Shown here piece after piece: positions 27,132 through 35,722 of a stretch of 64,000 bases of DNA (its first letter is position 1; each line of letters starts with the position of its first letter). This stretch comes from CAYLKS01 sp964384205 [NCBI: uncultured bacterium] (GTDB lineage: Bacteria; JAGOEH01). The notes below the pieces were generated by a model. It made no database searches. It saw only the letters and a program-made list of their open reading frames with translations, and had not been told where the DNA came from. The translations under genes and the position numbers were made by a program. Location of the stretch: positions 5,929-69,928 of the forward strand of contig CAYLKS010000008.1 in NCBI GenBank assembly GCA_964384205.1, read 5' to 3'.

Positions 27132-27908
27132 TTATTTATTTATTATTTCTATTATTTTGTTTAAATTATCAATTATTTTAAATTGTTGACTATTGTTTTC
27201 AAGGTTAGTTTTAATTGTATTATTATAATCAACCAATATTGTATTAAATTTTAATTTTTGAGGAGTATATATATCGTTCTGTAAATCATTACCTATATAG
27301 ATGCTTTCTTCTGGATTAATATTTTGTTTTGCTAAATTTTCAATAGCTTTCATATAAATTTTACTTTCAGGTTTAGCATAGCCTAATTGATATGAAAAAA
27401 AGACAAGCTCTTGATCAAAGATTTTATTGAAATTTATGTATTTGTTAAGAAATATTTTTGTATAAAATTGAGCATTTGAGATGATGCCTTGCTTTAATTT
27501 TTGTTTTTTTATCCATGTTAGAACTTTTACAGCATTTTTTGCAATTGTAGTAGGATTATTAATAGATTCAAAACATATTGAGAATTTTTTGATAGTTCTG
27601 CGGGCAAATAATTTATTAGTGAAATAGAAGAACCATAATTGCCATATTTTTATTATATCGACTTCAGGGTATGTTATATTTTTTAGTTTTTTTACATTGT
27701 GCTCTATATGTATTAGATTAAGAAGATATTCAGCGCCTTCTTCAGGGGATATATTTACTTTGATATTAAAGTCATCATTCAAAAGTTTTAGAAATTTTTT
27801 AAAAGATAATATATATTGTTCTTTTTTATCTAAAGATTGCTGTAGGTCTCCAATTTTAGGAATCAAAAGAGTCCCGTAGATATCCCATAAAACAGCTTTA
27901 ATTTTCAT
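27132..27908 (-). CDS. HAD-superfamily hydrolase
   Basis: A 258-residue HAD hydrolase. Motif I is VLWDIYGTLL, with the nucleophile Asp9; motif II is the Ser in GIISNAQF; Lys in GYAKPESKIY is motif III; YIGNDLQNDI is motif IV. The helical cap between motif I and II (about 20-125) is of the C1 type. The fourth residue of motif I is Tyr-preceding Gly-Thr, as in phosphatases. It is the last gene of an operon of three glycosyltransferases, overlapping the upstream one by 4 nt, so a sugar phosphate or phosphoglyceryl-glycoside substrate is a reasonable inference. Confidence 0.88.
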   Translation of the reverse strand: MKIKAVLWDIYGTLLIPKIGDLQQSLDKKEQYILSFKKFLKLLNDDFNIKVNISPEEGAEYLLNLIHIEHNVKKLKNITYPEVDIIKIWQLWFFYFTNKLFARRTIKKFSICFESINNPTTIAKNAVKVLTWIKKQKLKQGIISNAQFYTKIFLNKYINFNKIFDQELVFFSYQLGYAKPESKIYMKAIENLAKQNINPEESIYIGNDLQNDIYTPQKLKFNTILVDYNNTIKTNLENNSQQFKIIDNLNKIIEIINK

Positions 27909-29176
27909 AATATGCCATAAAATGAAGTTAATATGCTTTGGAATTTTTTTCTTAATACTTCATAGGAAAAGAATTTTTTCCCCAGTTCAAAGTTTTTATT
28001 AACCATTTTTTCTCTAAGTTCTTTGTTAAAAATAACTTCTTTTACTTTTTCGATAGTTTCATCACTTACGTAATTATTCATAGTAATAACTTCAAAGCCT
28101 TTTGGCTCGATATCCGTTACATATATGGAATATCTATTAACTACTATAGGTTTTTTAAAATATATTGCTTCAATAAATGCATTTCCAAAACCTTCATAAC
28201 TTGAGGGATAAGTTATCAAATCTGCATGAGGATATAAGTCCCAGAGTGAAAATAACTTATTACCATTTTCATCATATTTTCGCTTATCATGAAGTCTATT
28301 AGATATAAAATATACTTCAACGCCTTCATTTTTAGCAAGTTCTATTAGCCAATGATAATATTCCATGCCTTCATCACCAGATGAATGAGAAATAACCAAT
28401 TTTGCATTTGGGAGGTTGAGTTTTTTTACTAAAGTAATAGCATGTTCAATACCTTTTCTCATTACAATTCTTGTAGGTTGTAGAATCAAAATATCATCTT
28501 TAGTGAATCCCAATTCTTCACGCAAGTTTTTATTGAAATCATCAAACCATGGTTTATTATCATTGAAATTTATAACATTAGGAATTAGAAATGAAGATAC
28601 ACCTTTTCTTGCTGCTAATTCTTTTTGAGCTAATGAGTTGATTACTACATGTCTAATTGAGGGAAGAGTTGGCGGGAAGGCCATTTCGATATAATCATTA
28701 ATACCATTTACAAGAAATCTTGTTCTTTCCCATGTGAAATCATGATGATGTGCTATTGTTGGTATGCCAGTTTCTGCAATTACCTCTGTTAATGCTAAAC
28801 CCAATGGAATATGCATTGGTATAGCAAGACAATTTTGCGCAATTATTAAATTAATGTAAAATTTATCTATAAATTCATATATTTTATCTTTTAAATAATT
28901 TTTCATTACTTGTATTTTATCTGTAATTTCTCGTGGTCTTGTTGTTTTATTAAAAATGTTATTGTTAATTTCTAAGTTATCAGGATGATTAAAAAATGCT
29001 TCAGGTACTAACATGCTAAATCCAGGATCCCTATCTAATTCTCCTGCAAACCAGTGACTGATATGTCTGAAATCCCATAGTACTTCTGCCCATTTAGCTG
29101 ATTCCAAAGATACTCCATCTAAACCTGAGAATCTTGTACCTATAAATCCTACATTTAAAGGCATTTTATCCTCCAT
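27905..29176 (-). CDS. GT4-family glycosyltransferase
   Basis: A 423-residue GT-B enzyme. The N-terminal domain opens VGFIGTRFSGLDGVSLESAK and contains AHHHDFTWER. The C-terminal donor domain has ILQPTRIVMRKGIEHAI, and the EX7E signature in YPSSYEGFGNAFIEA. The N-terminal wording (GxDGVSLE..KWAE) recalls glycosyltransferases I associate with glucosylglycerate-type gene clusters, but I cannot verify this. It lies 4 nt after the second glycosyltransferase and overlaps the HAD gene by 4 nt, so the four genes form one unit. Confidence 0.88.
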   Translation of the reverse strand: MEDKMPLNVGFIGTRFSGLDGVSLESAKWAEVLWDFRHISHWFAGELDRDPGFSMLVPEAFFNHPDNLEINNNIFNKTTRPREITDKIQVMKNYLKDKIYEFIDKFYINLIIAQNCLAIPMHIPLGLALTEVIAETGIPTIAHHHDFTWERTRFLVNGINDYIEMAFPPTLPSIRHVVINSLAQKELAARKGVSSFLIPNVINFNDNKPWFDDFNKNLREELGFTKDDILILQPTRIVMRKGIEHAITLVKKLNLPNAKLVISHSSGDEGMEYYHWLIELAKNEGVEVYFISNRLHDKRKYDENGNKLFSLWDLYPHADLITYPSSYEGFGNAFIEAIYFKKPIVVNRYSIYVTDIEPKGFEVITMNNYVSDETIEKVKEVIFNKELREKMVNKNFELGKKFFSYEVLRKKFQSILTSFYGIL

Positions 29177-29180
29177 TTAA

Positions 29181-30650
29181 TTAGTATTTATTAAATAATA
29201 ATTTTAAATTTTTTAGATTTAAATTTTTTTCTAAAACATTTTTTTCAATATTTTGAACGGTTGTTTTTATATTATGGTTGAAATAATTGTCGATGTTAGT
29301 AAATAAATTCATAATAGCTTTATTCCCAATTTGATAATCAATTTTTAAATCTAAAAATTTTTTTTCCTTAAGCATATTTCCAAAATCATTAAATATTGGG
29401 TTTATAGACTTAATTTCATCAATTTCTTTTTTATTTATATTTTTGATAATGTTATATTGGTTTTCAATATCCAGATAAGAATAATCTATATACTTTCCAA
29501 TAAAGTTTTGCTCTATTTCTTCCATTAGTTTGTTTTCAAATTTTTTTAGAAAATCATAATTTTTAAGCTGTGCTATATACATATTTTTTATTTTATCTAA
29601 ATTATTCCCGTCTATTTTGACATAAAGATTGTTATAAAATATTTTTTTATTTTTTATATTAAAATCTTTAAAAATTGGTAATTCTCGAGCATAAAAATTT
29701 TTTTTAGCAGATAATGCATCGAATATAAATAGCCCGAACCCTTCTAATATTGAAGTTGAAATTATGAGTTTTGAATTTTTGAGGATAAAATCAAAAATGT
29801 TATTATCTTGTGCAGCAATCCCCCATGCACCAATTACTTTTTCTTTAAGAAAAATTGTTTTGACTAAATTTGAGTAATTAATTTCTGATTTAGAATTTGC
29901 AGGAAGGGTTACAATTAGATTAAAATTTTGAAGAACTTTATTGAAAAGTATTGCTTCTAAGATGTTCTTTCTTCTAATACTACGAACAGGGTATAATACG
30001 ATGGGTAGATTTTTATTGAAATGAAAACCATTTTGGTAACTCAATTTTTCCAGATCATATTGTATAGCATTATATTTTATTTCTTTCTTTATGTAAATAT
30101 TGGGCAGATATACTAATTTATTCTCGGGGATCCCTGAACTTCGCAATATTTCATAATCATTTTTATTAATAACACTATAAATTATATTTTTGCCTAATGG
30201 ATATAATTTGATATCAGGATAAAAATTTAGAAGAGTTTGGTAATTTTCTAATCGGGCACATTCTGGAAAATCATGTATCTGCAGAATTGCTTTTTGTTCC
30301 GTGCTTTCTAAAAATTTACTTAGTATATGAGTGAATATTGGATTTTTGCCAAGATGATGATTATGTATCCACCAGATTGAATTTTTGTATTGTTTATGAA
30401 TTTCATATAGAATTTTTTCTATTTTTTGCTCAAGAGATTTTTTATCTAATGAGATATTTTCTATATAGTCAAATTCTGGGAAATATAATTTTTTATAATT
30501 GTCAGGCATAGAATCTTTTTTATCATCAGAACTTATTAATATAAAATTAATATCAGGAAAAAATTGTTTTAGAAAATGTATCTGATTTTTTATTACTGTT
30601 GTAACACCACCTGGTAAAAAGTGATAATGAAAAATTATTATGTTTTTCAT
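29181..30650 (-). CDS. GT-B glycosyltransferase, divergent
   Basis: A 489-residue protein. The start IIIFHYHFLPGGVTTVIKNQ is the GGV-type glycine loop of GT4 acceptor domains. VLYPVRSIRRKNILEAILFN and ISTSILEGFGLFIFDAL are donor-domain motifs. In the EX7E position the second acidic residue is Asp (EGFGLFIFD), and the C-terminal 100 residues are an additional helical extension. These are differences from typical family members. The start overlaps the upstream gene stop by 1 nt (TAATG). The specific sugar and acceptor are unknown. Confidence 0.8.
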   Translation of the reverse strand: MKNIIIFHYHFLPGGVTTVIKNQIHFLKQFFPDINFILISSDDKKDSMPDNYKKLYFPEFDYIENISLDKKSLEQKIEKILYEIHKQYKNSIWWIHNHHLGKNPIFTHILSKFLESTEQKAILQIHDFPECARLENYQTLLNFYPDIKLYPLGKNIIYSVINKNDYEILRSSGIPENKLVYLPNIYIKKEIKYNAIQYDLEKLSYQNGFHFNKNLPIVLYPVRSIRRKNILEAILFNKVLQNFNLIVTLPANSKSEINYSNLVKTIFLKEKVIGAWGIAAQDNNIFDFILKNSKLIISTSILEGFGLFIFDALSAKKNFYARELPIFKDFNIKNKKIFYNNLYVKIDGNNLDKIKNMYIAQLKNYDFLKKFENKLMEEIEQNFIGKYIDYSYLDIENQYNIIKNINKKEIDEIKSINPIFNDFGNMLKEKKFLDLKIDYQIGNKAIMNLFTNIDNYFNHNIKTTVQNIEKNVLEKNLNLKNLKLLFNKY

Positions 30651-32086
30651 TATTCCATGTATTTTTTTATTTTATATTTTTCTTCATAGAATTTTGCGGC
30701 AAAATCTGCTATTTTTTTATCCACTTCAATATTATAAAAATCTTTTGCCTGTTTTTTAGGCACTCCTAAATGATTTTGATTTTTTATTACATCTTCATAG
30801 GTTTTATAACCTAATTTAAAGAAAATATTTCTGCAAAATTCTAAAAATGCTCCTGAATAAAGATATTGAAAAGCTTTTTTTGATATGTCAATGTCTTCTG
30901 TTTTAAGCAAATATCCCATTATTTGATATATTAATTCTCTATACCAATCAAAATTCATATCAATAAATAGAATTTCATTTGTTGTATTTTTTGAATAATC
31001 TTTCAATTTTTTGATTTTATTTGTTAATCTCGTAAAATCATCATTTGATATAGTTTTTTCTAACAAAGGAGCAAATTCTGAGAATTTTTCGATTAATGAT
31101 TTAATTTTATATTCTATATTGAATACATCAGTATAGCCTGGATCAATAAAAGGAATATTAGATGCAACACTATCAAAAATAATAGGATAGCCTAAAGGTT
31201 TTTCCGATTCTAATAAAAATGATAAGAAGTTAGATTGTTTTTGATAATATAGTAAACGTTCTAAAGCAGCGCCTATAACCTCTCCTGGCATTATTGAGAG
31301 TTTTGATTCATCTGTTATATCATGTAATTTTGCTCCTAAATATACTTCATAGATAATAGAACCATTATAAATATTGTCAAAAGTTGTGGATATATCTGTA
31401 CCATATTTGAATCTATTTTCATTCCATTCTGCTGATATTTCCAATGCCACGGCTTGTTTATTTAATAATATATCCCCTGATATACCGCCAGGGACAAATT
31501 TTGCCATTAATGTTGTTAGAGGAGATACAACAAAACGAGTTAAAGAGGCATCAACAAAATGTCTTGCATATTTTGCAGTAACAAATAATTTATCTTGTTT
31601 TCTGAAATTAGTCTCAAAATGTTTTATTACTTTTATATATGCAGATAACCATTGAGAAATATCATTTCGAATATCCCCATCAAATAAAAATAGAAACTCA
31701 GTATCTTTTGCATTATAAAATTCGTTGAAGATTAAATAGAGGGCACTTCCTTTTCCTGGTATTTTATTTCCCCTATAGTTTTCATAAGGAGTATAGATAA
31801 GGGAAACATATTCAGATAAATTTAGATCTTCTAAATTGTCTTTTATTTGATTATAAATTGATAAATCTTTTGATTGAGAATTGAATGTTCCATCGGAAAT
31901 TATTATTGCCGCATTAGTTTTGTCAAAATTGCTATTTAATCCAATAATATCTTTTTTGATTAGGTCAACAATATTGTCTTCATTTTTATAGGTAGGATGG
32001 CCTATTACTATTTGTATTTTGTTTTCATTTAAAATTTTAGTTATAGTTTGTTCACTTATTGTTTTTTTAAACAAGTAATTTTTCAT
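30650..32086 (-). CDS. GT-A glycosyltransferase resembling glucosyl-3-phosphoglycerate / mannosylglycerate synthases
   Basis: A 478-residue GT-A enzyme and first gene of the operon. Key segments are IVIGHPTYKNEDNI (nucleotide-binding start), PGKGSALYLIF, FLFDGDIRN (metal-binding DxD-like), VPGGISGDILLNKQ and YGTDISTTFDNI. This order (PGKG, DAD/DGD, GG-x-G-D, G-D-T) is what I know from GT81 and GT78 enzymes that transfer glucose or mannose to (phospho)glycerate. The C-terminal 150 residues are helical. A good Shine-Dalgarno (AAGGAGAGAG) and promoter (32111-32138) precede it. The assignment to a compatible-solute pathway is inference; other GT2-type roles are possible. Confidence 0.75.
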   Translation of the reverse strand: MKNYLFKKTISEQTITKILNENKIQIVIGHPTYKNEDNIVDLIKKDIIGLNSNFDKTNAAIIISDGTFNSQSKDLSIYNQIKDNLEDLNLSEYVSLIYTPYENYRGNKIPGKGSALYLIFNEFYNAKDTEFLFLFDGDIRNDISQWLSAYIKVIKHFETNFRKQDKLFVTAKYARHFVDASLTRFVVSPLTTLMAKFVPGGISGDILLNKQAVALEISAEWNENRFKYGTDISTTFDNIYNGSIIYEVYLGAKLHDITDESKLSIMPGEVIGAALERLLYYQKQSNFLSFLLESEKPLGYPIIFDSVASNIPFIDPGYTDVFNIEYKIKSLIEKFSEFAPLLEKTISNDDFTRLTNKIKKLKDYSKNTTNEILFIDMNFDWYRELIYQIMGYLLKTEDIDISKKAFQYLYSGAFLEFCRNIFFKLGYKTYEDVIKNQNHLGVPKKQAKDFYNIEVDKKIADFAAKFYEEKYKIKKYME

Positions 32087-32110
32087 ATCTCTCTCCTTAT
32101 CTCTTATTTT

Positions 32111-32138
32111 ATCATAATAATTTTTTTTTTTTTGTCAA
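32111..32138 (-). promoter_or_regulatory. Promoter of the glycosyltransferase/HAD operon
   Basis: TTGACA (32133-32138) and TATGAT (32111-32116) with 16 bp between them on the minus strand. The spacer contains an unbroken run of A on that strand (T run on the plus strand, 32120-32133). It faces the add promoter in the same intergenic region. Confidence 0.5.
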
Positions 32139-32156
32139 TGAATAATTAAAAATATC

Positions 32157-32184
32157 TTGATTTACTTTAAATCTAATATATAAT
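32157..32184 (+). promoter_or_regulatory. Promoter of add
   Basis: TTGATT (32157-32162) and TATAAT (32179-32184) are 16 bp apart, followed by a leader of about 40 nt with the Shine-Dalgarno GGAG before the ATG at 32230. Confidence 0.5.
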
Positions 32185-32229
32185 TATTATAGATGAAGCA
32201 TTATATTTTAAACCTAATGGAGTGTAACT

Positions 32230-33459
32230 ATGAAATATAATTATAATAAGGAATTTATTTTTGAGATACCTAAGAGTGATTTACATTTACATTTAGATGG
32301 TTCTTTGAGATTGAATACTCTAATAGAATTTGCAAAAGAAAATAAGGTGCAATTGCCCTCTTATACTGAATCTGGATTGAGAGAGTTGGTTTTTAAAGAT
32401 AGATACAATAATTTAGGAGAATATTTACAAGGTTTTGGATATACAACTGCTGTTATGCGTACTGAAGAAGCAATAGAAAGAATAGCTTATGAATTAGCAA
32501 TTGATAGCTATAATGAAAATGTTTTTTATATTGAGCCTAGATTTGCACCACAATTGTTAATGAATAAAAGTTTAACTTTTGAAAAAATCATGATGGCAGC
32601 AAATAATGGATTAATGAGAGCAAAAAAAGAAATAAATAGTAGTGATGCAATTAAAAATGGCGAAAAACCTGCTTTTAATTATGGTATAATTGTTTGTGCG
32701 ATGAGGATGTTTACACCAGCATTTTCTGAATATTATAATAATTTTTTTGAATTACATAAGTATTCCACTAAAAAAGAGATTTTCAGTCTTGCTTCTTTGG
32801 AACTTGCAAAGGCAACTATTAGAATTATTAATGAATATGGTATTCCTATTGTTGGTTTTGATTTAGCGGGGCAAGAAGATGGCTATCCTGCAGAAGATCA
32901 TAAATTAGCTTATGCATATTGCCATAAGAATTTTTTAAAGAAAACAGTTCATGCAGGTGAAGCATATGGGCCAGAATCTATTTTTCAGGCTATTACTGAT
33001 CTTTATGCGAATCGAATAGGCCATGGCTATTATCTGTTTGATGTAAATAAAATTCAAAATCCTAATATTAACAATAAAGAAGAGTATATTTACCAATTAT
33101 CTAATTATATAGCAGACAGGCGTATTACTATAGAAGTATGCTTAACAAGCAATATGCAGACGAACCCGGATATTAAAGATATAAAAAATCATTCTTTGAA
33201 AAAAATGCTGGAGACTGGTTTGTCTCTTACTATTTGTACTGATAATAGGCTTGTTTCTAATACAACTGTGACTGATGAGGTCTTTTTAGCAGTAAATAAT
33301 TTTGATATATCCCCTAAGAAATTAAAAGATATTATTATTTATGGTTTTAAACGGAACTTTTATTTTGGCACTTATATAGAAAAAAGGCATTATTGTAGGT
33401 CTATTATAGATTATTATGAAAGGATAGAAAAAAAATATAATATAAAAAAGAATGAGTAA
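32230..33459 (+). CDS. add: Adenosine deaminase family protein
   Basis: A 409-residue zinc hydrolase. The metal ligands are in LHLHLDGSL (residues 17-25) and HAGEAYGPES, with the catalytic Glu in HAGE; the distal ligands are in NRIGHGYYL and the Asp of ICTDNRL (usual S/T-D-D/N-P). It would deaminate adenosine to inosine, or a related amino-purine, in the cytoplasm. It is about 60 residues longer than the usual 340, because of an insertion around residues 125-175 (NSSDAIKNGEKPAFNYG). Its stop overlaps the next gene's start by 8 nt, linking it to a signalling kinase. Confidence 0.9.
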   Translation: MKYNYNKEFIFEIPKSDLHLHLDGSLRLNTLIEFAKENKVQLPSYTESGLRELVFKDRYNNLGEYLQGFGYTTAVMRTEEAIERIAYELAIDSYNENVFYIEPRFAPQLLMNKSLTFEKIMMAANNGLMRAKKEINSSDAIKNGEKPAFNYGIIVCAMRMFTPAFSEYYNNFFELHKYSTKKEIFSLASLELAKATIRIINEYGIPIVGFDLAGQEDGYPAEDHKLAYAYCHKNFLKKTVHAGEAYGPESIFQAITDLYANRIGHGYYLFDVNKIQNPNINNKEEYIYQLSNYIADRRITIEVCLTSNMQTNPDIKDIKNHSLKKMLETGLSLTICTDNRLVSNTTVTDEVFLAVNNFDISPKKLKDIIIYGFKRNFYFGTYIEKRHYCRSIIDYYERIEKKYNIKKNE

Positions 33460-35191
33460 AATACCACAAATTATATCTAATCTTGAAAAACAATTAAATT
33501 TTTTAAAAAAGAATGTAGAAGAAAATCCCGTTGATATAAATTCAGAGTATATTATAAAAATGCATGCTTTATTACAGGAATTATTGGATTTGACTTTGAG
33601 TGGAGATAATATAGATATTCGTAAACATAATAGTATTGAAAAGGAAAGTATTAGAGAAGAGGAAAACGGAAAATTAGATATTGATGTTTCTTTAAATGTT
33701 TTATTTATAGATGATAATGAAAATGTTTTGGATATGATAAAAGAATTTTTTGCTAATAAAAATATAAATGATTATTATTTAAATTCTGCTGTTGGATTAA
33801 AAGAGTTTTTATTGAAACATCCAGAAATTGAAATTATAGTTTCTGATATAAGAATGCCTTATTTTACAGGTATAGATGTGCTTAATATTATAAAGTCTGA
33901 TAGTAATTTTGCCCATATTAAAGTCCTTTTAATGTCAGCTTATAGAGATTTTGAAAATTTAGTTTCTGGAATAGAACAGGGTGCTTTTGCTTTTATTTTC
34001 AAACCTATTAAATTTGAAGAACTTATAGATCAGCTTTTGAAGGCTAAAAATGCTATAAAATTTCATAGAGAGGGGAAAAATGATTTACAGGATAGTAAAA
34101 AATATAATTATAATAGTTTTAATCTTTTTGTGGATAGTAAATTAAATATTATTACTATTTCAAAATATTATCCTTTAAAATATCATAAAGTTTTAGAAAA
34201 TGCTAAAAGAGTATGCGATATATTTAAATGTAAAGTGGATTGTGAGAAATGTGATGGCTCAGACTGCAATATATGTGTTTTTAAAAGATTGATTAATGAA
34301 GCAAAATATAATATGTATGGTTTTACAGAATCATCTATATCTGTTTTTTCTAAAGTGTTTAATGATATTTTATATTTAAAAGTGAAGTGTAGAGTATATG
34401 ATGATAGATCTACTAAGTTTTTTTTCACCATTGATGATGAAACACAAGAGAGAAAGCACCAAATTGAAAGTTTTACAGATGAAAGATTAAATGCTGTAAA
34501 AAGAATAGCAGGCGGGTTAGCTCATGAAATAAATCAGCCTTTGAATTCTATTAGTGCAAAAATTCAAACACATTTATTTGATTTATCAGATAGATTGGAA
34601 ATTTGCTATGATGAATATATTGAGGATTATAAATTCATGCTGATGGAAGTTAATAAAATATCAACATTATTGCAAAATATGAGGATACTTGGCGGTAAAT
34701 ATAAAAATATTTATTTTAAAGAAATAAATATTTTACCTATTTTACATAAAGTTTTAAATCAATTTAAAGTAGAATTAAAATATTTGAATATTGAAGTGTC
34801 TATAGATGCAAGTTCTGATTATATTTTATTAAGATCTAATGAAACTCATTTATTTCAAATATTTTTTAACCTTTTATCTAATTCTCTTGATAGTATAGAA
34901 GAAAAAAGGTCCTTTTTAGCGAAAGATTTTAAAGGTGAAATTAGTATTGTAATCGATGAGCAACCAGATATAATTAATATTTTATTTAAAGATAATGGAA
35001 TTGGAATTAAAGAAGAAAATAAATTTAAAATTTTTGATCCTTTTTTTACAACAAAAGATGTTAATAAAGGATCTGGTTTGGGATTATATATAATTTATGA
35101 TATTATTATTAATAATTATGGAGGCAAAATATCTGTTGATTCAGTATATAAAGAGTATGTAGAATTTAATATTAAATTTCCAAAAAGGTAA
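33452..35191 (+). CDS. Response-regulator/PAS/histidine kinase hybrid with a cysteine cluster
   Basis: A 579-residue cytoplasmic signalling protein. A helical N-terminus (1-75) precedes a REC domain (82-200; acidic Asp87/Asp88, phosphorylatable Asp132 in VSDIRMP, Lys184). A PAS-like domain follows (about 222-335) with six closely spaced cysteines (C255, C260, C264, C267, C272, C275). The kinase core has His358 in AGGLAHEINQPLNSI, and ATP motifs DNGIGI and GSGLGLYIIYDII. There are no membrane spans. The cysteine cluster could bind a metal or Fe-S centre or sense redox; this is inference. Phosphate would flow to REC from another kinase, or the REC may control the kinase. It overlaps add by 8 nt. 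Confidence 0.9.
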   Translation: MSKIPQIISNLEKQLNFLKKNVEENPVDINSEYIIKMHALLQELLDLTLSGDNIDIRKHNSIEKESIREEENGKLDIDVSLNVLFIDDNENVLDMIKEFFANKNINDYYLNSAVGLKEFLLKHPEIEIIVSDIRMPYFTGIDVLNIIKSDSNFAHIKVLLMSAYRDFENLVSGIEQGAFAFIFKPIKFEELIDQLLKAKNAIKFHREGKNDLQDSKKYNYNSFNLFVDSKLNIITISKYYPLKYHKVLENAKRVCDIFKCKVDCEKCDGSDCNICVFKRLINEAKYNMYGFTESSISVFSKVFNDILYLKVKCRVYDDRSTKFFFTIDDETQERKHQIESFTDERLNAVKRIAGGLAHEINQPLNSISAKIQTHLFDLSDRLEICYDEYIEDYKFMLMEVNKISTLLQNMRILGGKYKNIYFKEINILPILHKVLNQFKVELKYLNIEVSIDASSDYILLRSNETHLFQIFFNLLSNSLDSIEEKRSFLAKDFKGEISIVIDEQPDIINILFKDNGIGIKEENKFKIFDPFFTTKDVNKGSGLGLYIIYDIIINNYGGKISVDSVYKEYVEFNIKFPKR

Positions 35192-35254
35192 TATTTTTCT
35201 TGATTTTTTAAAAAATATAACATAATATAATATTGATTTAACAAGGAGGATGAG

Positions 35255-35422
35255 ATGGCGTATAAGATTAGTGATGATTGTATAGCTTGTGGAGCATGCA
35301 TTCAAGCATGTCCTGTTGAAGCTATTACAGAAGGCGAACCTTATGTAATCGATCCTGAAAAATGTATCGATTGCGGAGCATGTGCAGATGTTTGTCCAGT
35401 AGATGCACCAAAGCCAGAATAA
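35255..35422 (+). CDS. 2[4Fe-4S] ferredoxin
   Basis: A 55-residue ferredoxin, [20 protein letters not shown] followed by a second cluster motif [12 protein letters not shown]. Both CxxCxxCxxxCP motifs are complete, so it should carry two [4Fe-4S] clusters and act as a low-potential electron carrier in the cytoplasm. It has a strong AAGGAGGATGAG Shine-Dalgarno and is followed by a clear intrinsic terminator at 35449-35477. The enzymes it serves are not in the window; the adjacent NifU-like gene fits an iron-sulphur context. Confidence 0.95.
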   Translation: MAYKISDDCIACGACIQACPVEAITEGEPYVIDPEKCIDCGACADVCPVDAPKPE

Positions 35423-35448
35423 AAAATAAAAAATTAACGTAACGTCTT

Positions 35449-35477
35449 AAGGGAAGTGTAAAAGCTTCCCTTTTTTT
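35449..35477 (+). terminator. Intrinsic terminator after the ferredoxin gene
   Basis: AAGGGAAG (35449-35456) pairs perfectly with CTTCCCTT (35465-35472) across an 8-nt loop, and a run of seven T (35471-35477) follows. It separates the ferredoxin gene from the NifU-like gene. Confidence 0.85.
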
Positions 35478-35497
35478 ATTTAAAAAGGAGATTAATA

Positions 35498-35722
35498 ATG
35501 GCAGATATTGAAAAGATAAAAGAAGAGTTAGACAAAGTAAGACCTTCATTACAAGCTGATGGCGGGGATGTAGAACTTGTTGAATATAAAGATAATATTG
35601 TATATGTTAAGTTAAAAGGTACATGTAACGGATGTCCTTTCTCTAAATTAACTATCAAGATGGGTATTGAGCAAGCTTTAAAACAAGCTATTCCTGAAAT
35701 TGTAGCAGTAGAAGAAATCTAA
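35498..35722 (+). CDS. NifU C-terminal domain protein (Fe-S scaffold/carrier)
   Basis: A 74-residue stand-alone NifU-like domain: KVRPSLQADGGDVELVEY and the cluster-binding CxxC in GTCNGCPFSKLTIK. It matches NfuA/Nfu-type scaffold domains that hold and deliver a [4Fe-4S] cluster. It has its own Shine-Dalgarno (AAAGGAG). The stop overlaps by 4 nt the 3' end of the convergent gene on the other strand. Confidence 0.93.
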   Translation: MADIEKIKEELDKVRPSLQADGGDVELVEYKDNIVYVKLKGTCNGCPFSKLTIKMGIEQALKQAIPEIVAVEEI

